Positions 1-12,236 of a stretch of DNA of 64,000 bases are shown here, piece after piece. This stretch comes from Craterostigma plantagineum (taxonomy: Eukaryota; Streptophyta; Magnoliopsida; Lamiales; Linderniaceae). The DNA lies in NCBI GenBank assembly GCA_027422505.1, contig JAPQWV010000493.1:372001-436000 (forward strand). The letters run 5' to 3'. How positions within the stretch are numbered: position 1 is the first letter of the stretch; the number at the start of each line of letters is the position of its first letter. Made by a program: the position numbers and the translations under genes. The notes below the pieces were generated by a model, which was not told where the DNA came from, ran no database searches, and saw only the letters and a list, made by a program, of their open reading frames with translations.

Positions 1-357
1 TAATGGGAATTACGCTAGAGATCATCGCCGCGTATGTAATGAAAAAAGGTGCAATTCTCGTTCAGGCTCCTTCAGAAAAAAAAAAAAATTAGTTTTAAGT
101 ACCCGTTGTTCGGTAACACTTCATTATTCTGAAATAAAACTTCATTGCTCTGAAATAACACAAAACGATAGTCCGATAACAGTTCATATTTTAGGTCCTT
201 ATCTCTAAATTTTAGGTCCTTTAAACTATTATTTTTTCGAAAAGGATCATAAAAATATTTTAAAATATTTTTTTGAGCATGAAACTTAATATACCCTAAA
301 AAAATTCTTGGGACAAGAAGAGATGGGGTCCGACATATACTCTGCAATTTGAAATAA
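1..357. repeat. Unassigned edge sequence with a dispersed AT-rich repeat
   Basis: No gene is supported here. Roughly 91-330 resembles the intron at about 36075-36290: both hold in the same order a TTAGTTTTAA start, a CTCTGAATAA-like block, AACACAAAACGAT, CAGTTCAT, a TCTCTAAA-type block and TCCTTTAAAC. This suggests two diverged copies of a non-autonomous transposable element. Bases 1-90 contain a short open stretch ending at an A-run, which could be the end of a gene lying to the left; nothing recognisable is encoded. Confidence 0.35.
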
Positions 358-647
358 GTGAACATGTGGGTCTCAACTTTCATGGCTCTGCAACAATTGC
401 AAGGATTCTTTAATCAAATAAAGATTAATAAAGAAACTCTTTTTGACAAAGCAACTGCTTTACGATTTGAAAAGGAAGATTTATTGAGTAGATTTCGATC
501 TGATCCGATCACACAATCACATGGCTGCCTTATGGAGTGGTTTGTCTTGTATGGTATCGAGTATCGACGATCTAAACGTCGTCGAACAAACAAAAATAAA
601 ACTAATATAAAAACGAACGTAATGAAGATTTATGATCTACTACTATA

Positions 648-1208
648 CTAAGTAGGACGAGGAACGAGGGAGAAGAGACGATCACCGCCATCATCGTTAC
701 AATGAAGAAACAACTTCAAGACGAAGACAGCACCCACAATAAACCCACAACCAAACGCTCCCAAATATCTCCCCATTACCATTCTGTCCTTAATGGGGCC
801 CGCCCCCGCCACCGCCGCCTTTTTCTTCTCCGACGTTATTAATCTCCGAGGGTAACTTACGTCGTCATTATTACATTCTTCCAATCCGTAGAGAAGAGTT
901 TGCGTGCAGTCCGAGCATATCGATTGGCTGTCATCGTCCCAATTGGATGCGTTTTTCCTACTTTGGTCCCATCGGGCGAAAGATGTCTTGAGTGCGTTGA
1001 TCTTTCGGCCCATTTCTAACATGTGATCGGCGTTGTCGGGCTGAGAAGAGTTTGATTCCAAGGCGTGGAGATTCTCGAGAAATTCGAACCGCTTGAAGAC
1101 GTCGTCGAAGGATATCTCAAAAGGCGGATGTTTAAGTGGGACACGAAAGAGATCGTCGAGTTCTCGTTCGAGTTCTTCGAGCTTCTTCTGCAACACAATG
1201 GACGACAT
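648..1208 (-). CDS. Small plant protein with one C-terminal membrane segment
   Basis: Single-exon frame of 186 codons. The N-terminal half is acidic and helical (begins MSSIVLQKKLEELERELDD), likely coiled coil. A low-complexity charged middle follows, and near residues 148-167 there is a hydrophobic stretch rich in G, A, F and V (LGAFGCGFIVGAVFVLKLFL) that looks like a tail-type transmembrane anchor. I do not assign a function; it looks like one of the uncharacterised plant-specific membrane proteins. The start is the first Met of the frame. The frame overlapping at 1016-1351 on the same strand is a shadow. Confidence 0.6.
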   Translation of the reverse strand: MSSIVLQKKLEELERELDDLFRVPLKHPPFEISFDDVFKRFEFLENLHALESNSSQPDNADHMLEMGRKINALKTSFARWDQSRKNASNWDDDSQSICSDCTQTLLYGLEECNNDDVSYPRRLITSEKKKAAVAGAGPIKDRMVMGRYLGAFGCGFIVGAVFVLKLFLHCNDDGGDRLFSLVPRPT

Positions 1209-1561
1209 TTCTTTTCCTTTTTGGTGTTTCTTCCTCCCTTCTGCATTTTATTTCTCCTGAATTTTGAAGTGGCTTCTATTTGAGAGTGAACTGTCGCGAC
1301 GGTTGTATGAATGATCGTTCTTTTTGGCGGTTGATTGCTTCTTTCAATCAAAGTCTTAAAATGTCTTTTCTTGGGCGTATAACCGTCAATGAATGGGCCG
1401 GGCCGCCTTTATCTGGTCAAGAAATAAACAAAAACAAAAAAAACAAAAAACAGAAACATTGCTATTTTATTACAACAATGCAATGCAATTGATGTGTTTC
1501 TAATAAATACAATTTATTAAGAGTTCTCCATCAAGTATAAAAAAAGACCTCATATAAACCA

Positions 1562-4500
1562 TCACATTTGCATCAAAAGATTATTCACAGTAACAGTTGC
1601 AGAGTTGGTCAGTTGCAAGTCCTGCAAAAGAATCATGTAATAAGAAAAGGGGAACACCATGTCTGAAGAGAGGTTTCATTTCACAATCTATTGGTTTGCT
1701 AGATAAGTTCGTCGAGACAAGCTATAGCATCTTGTGGGGATCGTTATTATATTCTACGGTAGAAACAATCCAAGCACATCGTAAAGTAGAGAGAATTTTA
1801 CCTGGAAGATGATATAATCGGGTATGTGAGGTAGTACTTCTCTAACAGTCTCAGCCATGGCCATGATGCTTGACAAGTTGTCGTTAGGACTCTGTGATAA
1901 CGACCTAATACTCACACTGGCCGCCGAACCACTCTCACTGCCGAGTGGTGGCGGTGGCCTTGATGATGTACTGGCCTGAGTCGATGGGCTCGCAGGGAAG
2001 GGATTCCATGAACCATCTTCAAGAGATGCGTGAGCGTAAGTCTCTCCTACAGCAGCTAACTGCCTCATCATCATCTGAAAATGACCCACCCCAGATGGAC
2101 CTGCCCCGTCTAAACCCATCCAACTGCTAGTCTCCGATGATTCCACACTCCTTCAGATAGAAAAAAAAAAAAAAAAAAACAAGAAAGGGAGCTTAGAACG
2201 TGGGGATGGGCCCTGTGTTGTCTATTTCCTCCTCCATTTAATAAAAGGTAAAGAACAGGGACTCAAATATAACTGCGACTGGTTATTTTGTTAAAAAGAA
2301 AAAGAACCCACACCTCCAATCATCAGATTCTGAATTGTGTGCCTGGTTAGAAATTACTCCAGGATGTAAATTGTGACCAGGAAGATTTGGCCTATTGAGT
2401 GCAGCACTCATCTGACGAGCTAGCTGCTCGTCTATAGAGGTTTCTGTGGCACCTGAGTTGAGGTTAGTCTCGGATTTGCTGGTAAAAAGTGGCTTTCGAC
2501 AGGTGGGGCATGAGTGGTTATCACTAGAACCTTGATCTAACCTGAGGTTTAAGGTAAGTTTAAGTACAGTTTTCCTTCAGCATAACAAGAAATGACAGTG
2601 GTCGTTATATTGATCTTACCAGGATCTCAAGCATGCGAGGTGGAAGAGATGTTTACAAGGTAGCCTCTTAGCTTTTGCCATTGGTTCCTGTTATGTGGTT
2701 GATCTATCACATTTTTTTATTTAAGAGAAGCATTATACGAATAGAGAGGCACTTAATACTTGCCCTACAGATTGCGCATCCGTCGTCGAATGCTTGGAGC
2801 TCTTTGAATGTGGCATCAGGGAGGGCCATATGGAGTTTTTTCAAGGCTTTCCTCAGCTTGTTGAAGCTTTTAGCACGTTTGACAGTTGCAATCAGAAGAG
2901 CCTAAAAGCAAAAACAAAAAACACAACAGAAATAAACAAGGAGGAAAATAGAAAGAACTCAGACAACAGCATCAGCAAAACTAAGAACGAATTATGGGTT
3001 AGAGCTTACACGGATATTTAGGAAAAGGAGCGCATCCACAAGATGGAATGACATGCCATGGAACCACCAGATATGCACGTAATGAGCAAGAGCCATTAGC
3101 ATTGTCATAATGTCGAGAAAGAAACCAAAATCTCGAATAAGGATGCCTTTCCATTCCTCCAGCGTACCTGATATATAGAATTGATCATCAGATGGATTGG
3201 CAAAAACATTAATTTTCATGTGTTTCACTTGATGATATATTACTCTAACTTGGTTACTTATTGCAGAAAAAGGGTCCTCCTAACCAACTGAAGCGTATTT
3301 AATCTGAATAAATCGTTTCAAGGTTAGATCTCTAATTATGCAGCCTATTTTTGGAACTCACCCGCATGGGACACGTCAATTAGTTTGGGTACTCGACATT
3401 TGGAATTACCTCCTGCAGGGTGATGCAGCCATATTTCAAGAAGCTGAAACCCATTAACCACAAGTGCCTATAGACAAAACTTACAAATTTGTCAGCCCAA
3501 ATGTGATACCATGCTCCAAATTTAGTCTCAGAGAAAGATTTTACCTGTGATGTCTCAAAGGCAATGCTTGATGGCTCGAAAACTAACAACAAATACATTG
3601 ATGAGCTAGTTGAAGCGTATTTTGAATAGCAAAGCGTTATCCTGTAATTTCCCATATAAATTGCTCATTGACTCAGTTTTATTGTTAGTGATTAAAAAAA
3701 CAAGCCAATATAATGGCATTAAACAACATGCAGCTATCTTCTCACACAATAGAAAAACGCCAGTTAGTAAGACCATAGATCTCAAGTTTTCAGATACTCC
3801 ATGAAGGCAATATATTGGATGAATGCACTGATTTCTGAAAATTGCTTCACAAGTTCAAGCTCCAAGCCCAACGTAAAACATGATAATGACTAAACTTACC
3901 AGATAAAGTCAACAAAGAGGACAAACAAAAGGGCTGAGTATACACGAAGGTACGTCCATGGAGTAACAGAAGGAGATGAATTTAATCGTTCAAGTCGGTC
4001 CCTAGATAAAGCTTGAAACATCTGCCAAAAGTGCAATCTTATCATTTATGCATTCATCAAACACATAAAAAAACACCGAGATCTTGTACATCAGGTATGT
4101 ACCTTCAAGAAACAAAGCATGCCCAACCAAGTCAACCACAGGCCGGCTTGAAATACTGTTGGGGGGACTACTAAGGGAAGAAATGCTCCCTGTCAAAGTC
4201 AACTATCAAAACTCTAGAGCATATTACATATCAGAATTACATGGTTGTCGCTTTTCCATCAAACATAGTTGCTTAACGTGGAGAAATGATAGTTCTTAAA
4301 GGACGAAGCACGACATGAAACGTAAACACTTTTGGTTCTCCTATCATAATGAACAAACAACTCTGAGATGAAATGTTTGTTTGCCCGATTAATTCCATCA
4401 GATAGCAGAGAAAGGTAGTGCAATTTACCTTATAGATGATATAATCAATGAGCCGTTCAAACATTTTTCGGATCTCCGAAGTGTACAACTCTGAGAAGAA

Positions 4501-4909
4501 TATTGCCTGCGTAAGAGGAGGCAACTTAACGGCATCAGGAAGGAAAAATAGTTTTCTTGCTTTGCTATTAAAAAGTTAACTGATTTAACGACTGATGTAA
4601 TGACGTAAAAATCAAAGTATTAATAAAAAATGGAAGCGGCAAAAATGACTCCTGATATTGAAAAAAATTATGGAGAAAACTAACCTTTAAGCTTAACATT
4701 ATCAAGACAAATGCATTAACTGCAAAAGTTGCTAGCAGCAAATGAGTGGCATAAGGACCCAAAAGCCGCTCGGAGACATGATTATCACTCTCAGAATCAA
4801 TGACATTGTCAATAGTCTTATACTTTTCATGTGATATTTCTGTCCAATACTGGAGACCAATAAGGCTCAAAATAGTGAAAACGGAAACCGATAGCAACTT
4901 CATATCCAT
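1562..4909 (-). CDS. RIN2: RIN2/RIN3-like RING E3 ubiquitin ligase (gp78/AMFR type)
   Basis: Twelve exons close in frame: 4685-4909, 4429-4506, 4103-4189, 3900-4021, 3545-3641, 3362-3467, 3010-3167, 2764-2901, 2620-2687, 2314-2541, 1802-2150, 1562-1621; 571 aa, close to the roughly 578 aa of Arabidopsis RIN2. Several hydrophobic membrane segments occupy residues 1-300. A RING-H2 domain spans about 333-375 (CAICREPMAKAKRLPCKHLF onward, ending CPTC). A CUE-like domain (AMAETVREVLPHIPD) closes the protein. The family is membrane-anchored E3 ligases; Arabidopsis RIN2 and RIN3 interact with the immune receptor RPM1 and promote its hypersensitive response. The intron after exon 8 starts with GC, not GT. 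The assignment rests on remembered family sequence and exon closure; RIN2 versus RIN3 is not resolved. Confidence 0.9.
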
Positions 4910-5460
4910 GAGACAGTATATATATTGTCACTGCCGACTGCACAATAAGAAGTTTTCATGAGGCAAACTTGGAATCATCGTTTTCCAAGAACACCGATAC
5001 AAGACGTCAAAGAAGCTAATCAGCAAAAAAATCTATAGCTCCGTTGACAGTCTTTGAAATGCACGCTCTTTCAGATTAACTCGGAGGTCTATCTTCAGCA
5101 AAATGGCTCCTGCAGAAATGCCGAAAGGACAAAGAATGAAGACATTGACTAAAAAATTGCCAAAATAAAGTGATCCGCGTGATGCGTAAGGTCGCTTAAA
5201 TTGAAAGCTGAACATGCGTGAAACAATTTGATAAAGATACCGAGTTAGAAAAATCACAGTTCGAAGGAGGAACGCCAAACTCAAAACCTAGCAGTCGCAT
5301 GAAGAAGACAACAACACACGCCAAGCAAATTCAATCACGCAATTCCAAAGGTAATCAGGTCAAATTATATCACAAGAGGCAAGCGACTTTTCATGCTTTC
5401 AGATAACAATCAAACGAATTCTTGAATGAAGAACAAAGAAAAAAACGTAAAAATCACTGA
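4910..5460 (-). promoter_or_regulatory. Leader and promoter region of the RIN2-like gene
   Basis: About 550 bases upstream of the RIN2-like start. There are open frames on both strands (for example 5033-5284 minus) but no family similarity I can see. Most likely 5' untranslated sequence, possibly with an intron, plus promoter. Confidence 0.3.
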
Positions 5461-6932
5461 CATATCACTTGCCAATTAGTTGTGATTCAATCAATCTGAA
5501 AGGCGTGTGGTCAAGCAAGTAGATTCTGAGAATGCTGCGGGAATATATGATATTTTCCTTTTCCGATTCTTTTCCCGGGAAATATAATATTGCGGGTAAT
5601 CAGTGCAAACGGAATTAATTTATTATTGATTTGAGATTAACCTTAGAAATACAGTTTGTTAACGATTTTAATGTTCTTACACGCTAATGGGCCTAAGCTT
5701 AATGAATATGGGCTATCTTAAGATGTCGTAGATGGGCCTGCCTTTGTCGATATGAGGTCGTGATATAAATAGGCCTTCTATTATACTATAGCTAATACCC
5801 AAAACCGTAGTATGCATGCCCAACCCATCTCTCTTTTTCGGGTAATTATTATGTATGTTGCTCGACATTTGATTTAAGTTGATCAGAATCGAATCTTACA
5901 CATCTTCATAACCTCAATATGGTATATTGCATTATTTTCAAATTTAAATAGTAGGGACCTAAATAAGGTTGTTGAACAAAATTCAATAGGTGGTCCAATT
6001 GGGTGCCTCCGTTCCACCTAAACGTCTAAAGCCTTTGAAAATTAGTACGTAATAAGATATATCATTTTTTCATTTACAACTACCAAATGCCCTCGAATGC
6101 TGGAAGGTTATGTACATGCAAGCAACTTCTGGAATCAATAATTGGCATATATCTCACTCACCTAAATAAGCAAATGAAACCTATATAGTTCAAACGCACA
6201 TCAATCAAACACACACGGACAGCTATCTCAACGAGTTTAAGTGAAAAGCAAACTCATAACGTATTTTGAGACTTGTCATTGTCATGCTTCGTGTGGCATT
6301 ATTGCAAGTTCTAAATATTAAGGGCCCTTCTTAGGCAATGCTATTTATCCTAATCTAATCAGTGGTCCAATTTCTGCCTCCAACCTAACTCTCAACTTTG
6401 TTGTTTATTAGTAAAAAAATGATCGATCGGAAACTAGTACGTGGATATGTATAATGTAAATAATCAACTACGAAATTCCCTTAGAACGATCTCAAAGATG
6501 CTCTGTATGACGTACATGCAATACAAATTAACTTATAGTATCAATAATTGAGATTCGACATTTCATCTAAATCAGAAAATCAACCGGCAAGGTAATTAGC
6601 TCGGATTAGAGGGTGATCACAAGATCGAACTTGTTGGCAGGTTATTAACCCAAAGCTGATGCCAGGATTCAATAGTACACCAAAATAAACATTTCTTCAA
6701 CATTCTCCTATACTACATTTTCCCAACTCCTTTGAAAAATTTAAAAATTTCACAATTGATCTTTAATGTTTTTCGCCTGCGCAGACAACAATTGTATTGT
6801 ACATTGAACCCACCATGCAATGCAATTCCCATGCATATGATGACCTTCTTTACAATGCGCGAGAAGAAAAAAAAATTACCTCCTCAACCCACAAATAACG
6901 GCATCATAACGAATCAAATCAAATTCGATCGA
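5461..6932. other. AT-rich intergenic region with a diverged internal duplication
   Basis: No gene seen. Two segments, about 5940-6170 and 6320-6570, share ordered blocks (GTGGTCCAATT, TGCCTCC, CCTAA, TAGTACGT, GTACATGCAA, TATCAATAATT), which points to an old duplication with an offset near 380 bp. The right end should hold the 3' untranslated region of the transporter at 6933. Confidence 0.4.
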
Positions 6933-8612
6933 TCATACTTCCATGGCTCGATCATCGCCCGACCTTGAACCATCTCGAGCCGCAGCCGCCGGCCTAATCT
7001 TAGCCGTCACCTCGGCCACGACGAGCCTCGTCAGCAAAAGCCCAGCCACGAACGCCGAGCCCATGAGCATCGTAAAGACCGCCGACCAGCTCTTGGCAGA
7101 GATGTAACCAGTCAGCAAAGGACCGATGGCTGCACCTATCGAGCCAGTCCCGTCTATTATAGCCGTGACTGTGGCTAAGGCCCTCGAGTTTCCCTTAAGC
7201 GAGCTGTGGGTCCCGAGGTCGGTCGAGACAGCTGTTGTTATGAGCGCGTAGGGGCCGTTCACGAAAATCCCAGTGACGAGCATAAGTACGACGTTTAAGG
7301 TCATTGATAAGTGTCCGTAGCTTCTGTAGAAGAAAAGGGCGGGAATTGCGCAGTACATGAAGCTCGCCGCCGTAATGGCCCTCGCGTCTAACCGATCTGA
7401 GATGTGCCCTGCTAAGATTCCGCCCACTACGCCCCCGACGTCGAATAGGGTCGATAAGTTCCCAGATTCTTCGCTCGATAAGTAACGCCCTTCGACCTCT
7501 GTAATGGAAAATCAAGAATCGAGGGCAACGTAAGAAATCGAACGAAAAAGAACGAGAATTTGTCACGCAGTTGAATCAAGTACATTACCTGTGTGGCTAA
7601 TGTAAAAGGGTAGCCAGTACAAGAAAGTGTAGGCGACGAGTTTGGCGAAGAAGAGGCAGAGGGCGAAAGGGGCGACGCCTGGGATTTTCCAGGCCTCTAA
7701 AAACCCGACGGGATCTTTCTCCTCTGACTTCGTTCGAAGCAGAGGTTCGACGATTTCTTCGTCTGATGATTTCTTGGGAGATAGCATTGCATCGCTGTCG
7801 TCGTCGGGACTAACCCCAACTGATTCGGGCGTAACGGGAAGTAAAAGAAACAGTATCAATCCTACGAAAGCTATGCCAAAACCAGGCGCAACCATGGACC
7901 AGCCCCAGCCATACTTCAATAAAATCGAAGCAACTACAGAGCCCGTAATGTTGCCGAGCGACGTATGAGCGTTCCATATGCCCATGATAAGCCCTCTCTT
8001 CTTTTTACCGAACCAATTTCCTACAACTGCCACGACCGAAGGCCAGCCAGTGGATTGAAATAACCCAGCGATCATTTGAACGATTAGGTAGTAGTAGAAT
8101 ATGTGTATATTTGCCCAGTATCCTAACCCGAAGAGTGAAGTGAACAAGCCAGTGCCAATCATCCCTACGGTGAGAAATATCCTGAGATCAATCCTATCGC
8201 CGACGTGTCCTGAAAAGAACATTCCTATTGCGTATACGAAAAGGAAAGCCACGTCGAGTTCGCCTAGTAATGCGGTTCCATTCGAACCGTTGAACGGCGC
8301 CCAGCCCGAACCTAGTACCCACGAAAGGTTTCGGTTTTCTAGGGGCTTGTAAGAGTAAGCCCTCAGCATCCATGAGTACGATGGCGATTGCAACGAGTCT
8401 CTGTCGGGAGATTGTGGGTCTAGAGCGCTTTTGACGATGCTCGTTGTTTTTCTCGTGGCGTGGTAGCTCAAGTATGCAAAGAATGTGACCGTTAGGACGA
8501 TGGCTTGATGAGTTTTGTATGAAACAGGGGATTTTTTTATGCGTTCGATGAATCGAATCGCTGGAGGCTTTGTCTGGTTTCGTAGTTGAGACGGTTCTTC
8601 GATTGAACCCAT
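6933..8612 (-). CDS. G3PP: Glycerol-3-phosphate permease-like MFS transporter
   Basis: Two coding exons, 7589-8612 and 6933-7498, join in frame to 529 aa, the usual length of plant G3Pp proteins. Major facilitator with two sets of hydrophobic helices and an acidic central loop near residues 260-310 ([20 protein letters not shown]). Family motifs include [14 protein letters not shown] near the N-terminus and [20 protein letters not shown] in the second half. By family it would move glycerol-3-phosphate or another organophosphate against phosphate at a membrane; several Arabidopsis members respond to phosphate starvation. A 5' untranslated intron is likely (8655-9323). P1BS motifs upstream and in that intron fit control by PHR1. 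Substrate and membrane are inferred. Confidence 0.88.
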
Positions 8613-8653
8613 AACTGTTGTAGTAACTTACTATGGAAATCAGAAACCGCTCA

Positions 8654-9478
8654 CCTGAAACAGAGGGAAAGCGGACATGGATTAAGATTAGACGGAGGAA
8701 GCATAGCCAAGACTTTGAAACTAAGATGATGATAAAGTAAGCATAAATGCGTGGGCCATAAAGAGAAATTCCATAACAATTTCTCCAGAGAAATGATGGG
8801 GGCCAGAGAATCTAAATCTGATTGATGAAAGAACACTAACGAAACGAACAAATTGTGGGATCAACAAAAATTAATTAACCATTCGACAATTCAATCCCTC
8901 ATTGCAGCTTGGTAGTCAAAATATTCCACCACCCACTATATTCCAGGAATATCCTAGGACTTTTAAAGCCTAGTAAAAAAAAGAAAAATTAATAGCTTAT
9001 TATTGACTGGGCAAAACCTCAACATATACTGCAGAGAAGGAACAGTGATATCTGTGGTTCAATCAATGCATGTAAAAAACGTGTAAGAATCATACAAAAA
9101 ATTGGCGGATTGAAGTATCAATCATCAGATCGTGGTTACCTTCACCAGTCCAAAAAAATCGAATCCACACGCAGCAAAAGGTATAAAAGCACGTACGATT
9201 GATTCATAGAAAAAGAGGAATCAAAACACGTGAAAATGAGCTGAAGAAGACGTCCACGTAAATCTACAGCAACCAAAAGAAAAAGGCAACGTACGAAAAA
9301 AAGAAACTGAAAATGATACTTACCGGAAACTGGATTATACTCCGACGAAAATCGCTAACTCGATCTCACCAATATCACCTATCTACCCGAGATTCTTCTT
9401 CTCTAATTGCTCGAAGGGAGGTGTGTATGCTTCAGTCAGCTGCAGCTTTTTTGCCGACGGAGGTTTTCATTTATAAAG
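8654..9478 (-). promoter_or_regulatory. 5' leader, leader intron and TATA box of the transporter gene
   Basis: Reading minus, a TATAAA lies at about 9472-9477. A first non-coding exon would end at 9324 with donor CCG|GTAAGT. A strong pyrimidine tract and acceptor TTTCAG|GTGAGC restart the leader at 8654, 42 bases before the ATG. This gives a 669-base leader intron. It contains one P1BS-type motif, GAATATCC, at 8947-8954. Predicted from splice consensus only. Confidence 0.5.
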
Positions 9479-9736
9479 CCGAAGAGAAACAAAACTTACA
9501 TTTCCGAAAGTGACCCTGCGAATTTTCTTTCCCACCAATTTCACGCGAAAACCATACGTCGATCTATTGACTCTTCTACCCCCCTCTCCACGAGAAACGC
9601 GACGTTGATCTCTTCCATCAATGGAAAAATACGGAATAGGGGTGTAAAGGTCATTTGACGCAATGAAAACAGCGGGGGCATTTCCGTCATTTAATGCCGG
9701 TGTAAGGAAGGAACAGATACCATGGATCTTCAATGG

Positions 9737-9996
9737 GCATATTCGCATTATCGCATATGCGAAGAGCATAATTCCTTGCGTGGTCAGACAAGTACATTGG
9801 ACTCTGACTCAATACCGCGGGCCCCACACTATCCAACTTGGACAGAATCTCCGCTGACGTGGCAGATTAATTGGATACGCCTTTGCGGTCCAGCCCTCAA
9901 AGGTTCTTGGCTGCCTCGTGAATGCTTGTCCGAATCGAAATATTTTGTTTGTTTTTTGAAGGATTATTTGTGGGCGGCGATTTTTGGAGCATATGC
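9737..9996. promoter_or_regulatory. Three P1BS (PHR1-binding) motifs upstream of the transporter
   Basis: GNATATNC matches at 9737-9744 (GCATATTC), 9753-9760 (GCATATGC) and 9989-9996 (GCATATGC). They lie about 260-520 bases upstream of the TATA box at about 9475. A fourth match is inside the leader intron at 8947. The motif has six fixed bases, so about one match per 4096 positions is expected by chance. P1BS is the known binding site of PHR1, the phosphate-starvation regulator. Binding is inferred. Confidence 0.5.
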
Positions 9997-9999
9997 CGT

Positions 10000-11530
10000 T
10001 TGAAAAAAAGGGTCAGAATTGGACAATTTTTTTTTTTTTTCTAATTATCAATTGCGCTTGCGTTTATATTTTATGGGGTTGGTGTGGTGTCGAGAAAAGC
10101 GTCAGGACAAAGTAGATGTAACGCAGTGCAAGCTAAGTTTGCAGCGGACGTTGTGTGATCGTAATTAATAAGTGATATATGACACGACGATATGTTACGT
10201 CGTGTTGGTTTTATTCAATCCATTAACACATGACATACTGTATCTTTATTAGCCTTATCCCTATTGACCCAAATGGATAAATAAAATTATATATGTGCTC
10301 CCATCCATGCACTTGGCTCTACATATGTGGTTATAGAGAGTTTTACTTGTACAAGTTGTCGTAGTATAGTAACCAACAAAATACCTGATAGCGTCAGACG
10401 TGGACATGTATTAACGTGGATTACGTGTCCATAGGTAAACTACGCACTAATTGTATTGTAATAGTAGGGAAGCAGAGCAGCAGAAGAAAAACTAACCTGA
10501 ATGGGAACAAATGAATAATAGTTGATAGTTGGGTTTGGATGGAATTCATAGGAAGAATTATGGACATTACTTGGGAGCAGTCCACTATAACGCTCTCCAC
10601 ATTCGATCTTCTGTATAGATGCTCTGTATTTCGAGCTAAGTTTCTGATGCTCTTACGATGCCCAATCGTTCCCACTAGGGTTGAAAGTTCGTCCCAAATA
10701 ACTGACATTTATGGCGACCGCCAACAGTTTATTCACAATGCACCAAGAACTGTAAAAACCATAGCTGAAATTGCCCATACGACAAGAAAATCCAAAGAAC
10801 GAATGGCCAATCAGAAAAGGCAAAAGAAAGAACACCCAAAAGAGTACCAATTCGGCTCACAAACCATCTCATGAGCTACCTTCTTCAGCTCACCCCCACC
10901 CCCCCGCGGCAAAATCCACACACCAAGTTCGCCCTCAAAGTCTACCATGCCTTTAATGCAGGCCAAGGCTGGTGTAAGAACAGAATTTCACCTATAGCAA
11001 CGAAAATGAGCACAGAAGATCCGAAATCAATGAATGTATCAACGTTACAATGAAGCCGAAGCTCTCTATTAGTAAACAACAATAAGTTCCACATTGCGAG
11101 GACATCGAGCTTGTCGTGCTCAAGTGATTTGTTGAACCCTCCATAGATTAATACTCCGAAGGGCACTGGCAAAGTACCTTGGGCAGTGAAATTTCGTGAT
11201 CCAAATGTCGGACAAATTCGGTACTTCAACAAACATTAGACCCTCACAAACCAATGAAGCCACATAAAAAAATACACTGCGCGAAATCGTTTAAGCCGAA
11301 TAAATCGAGTGAGAAATGAATCGACGGTGCAGCTGAAACTTTACCAATCAAATATTAGCATAGACTAATAATACCTAGTCCGACGAGCTCGAAAACGCCA
11401 ACGACGCTCAGACAATGTATCGTCGCTTTGGAGAGCCAGTTGAAACTGAAGCTCCGTTTGGATCTCGGCTCGGGCTGTACAGAGAGCCGTGTATTACGTC
11501 AAATCGAATCGGAGATGGGAACTGCGGCGG
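10000..11530. other. Unresolved region with possible degenerate minus-strand exons
   Basis: Minus-strand open pieces at 10530-10708, 10942-11232 and about 11385-11500 look partly protein-like (for example NWLSKATIHCLSVVGVFELV, WDELSTLVGTIGHRKSIRN) and have plausible splice borders near 11384, 10994 and 10498. I could not join them: frames break, and the first piece has an in-frame TGA with no ATG. It may be a decayed gene, a spliced non-coding RNA, or a gene whose exons I failed to connect. No family recognised. Confidence 0.3.
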
Positions 11531-12236
11531 CCGTAGGCAAAACTACAACACAAGGTACCCTGAAGATTCAATAACTAGAGAGAGCAATCCCTTTTTGACG
11601 CAATATTACGATTTACCCCCCTTAATAATATTTATCGTAAGAAGCTAAGTTAATACCGAACAGAATATAGAGACCTAATCGTTTTCATTCCCACATATAA
11701 ATTCCTAATTTTAGTATACTGTTTCTTATAATCAAATTTAAGGTTTAATTACTTAAAAAAATATTTGAACTAATAATTGTTGGGATCTTCTTGTTAGAAG
11801 AACCCTCCAAAAATAGACATATGCCGCTTAAATGTGGCAAGCACACGGTATTCTTTAGTAAAAGGCGAAAGAATAGTTCGCTATGTGCTTACCACACGGC
11901 TGTGTGGGTTCCTTATGAAAGCCACGGGTGTTTATATAGGCGACCTTTCCAGCGTTATTGCTTGGCGAATTCGGTGTGGGACAAAGTGGAGTATATTCAT
12001 TACACAAAAAAAAATACGATAACTAAGCCCAGGCCAGGCCCAACATCACCACCATCCCATCCTTAAAACGTTATCCTTTTACAATTTTTTTGAAAGATAA
12101 AAAAACCGCTCATTAACTTGTTCCCTCCACGAACATCCTTATAACCACCTTCTTCATCGTGCCTTCATCAAACAATCAAAAGAAAAACTTCGCCAAATTG
12201 ATTTGCAGGAGAAAGAAAAAAAAAAAGACAGAAAAA
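11531..12236 (+). promoter_or_regulatory. Upstream region of the TIP5-like aquaporin gene
   Basis: No gene recognised. A TATATAGG sequence near 11930-11940 could be the TATA box, giving a leader of about 270 bases before the ATG at 12237. The short open frames 11791-12066 and 11834-12022 overlap in different frames and have no recognisable product. A purine-rich tract immediately precedes the ATG. Confidence 0.3.

Noticed and set aside
5033..5284. 83-codon minus frame with hydrophobic residues before the RIN2-like gene
   Set aside because: Not part of the family N-terminus, which starts at 4909; no splice join in frame was found.
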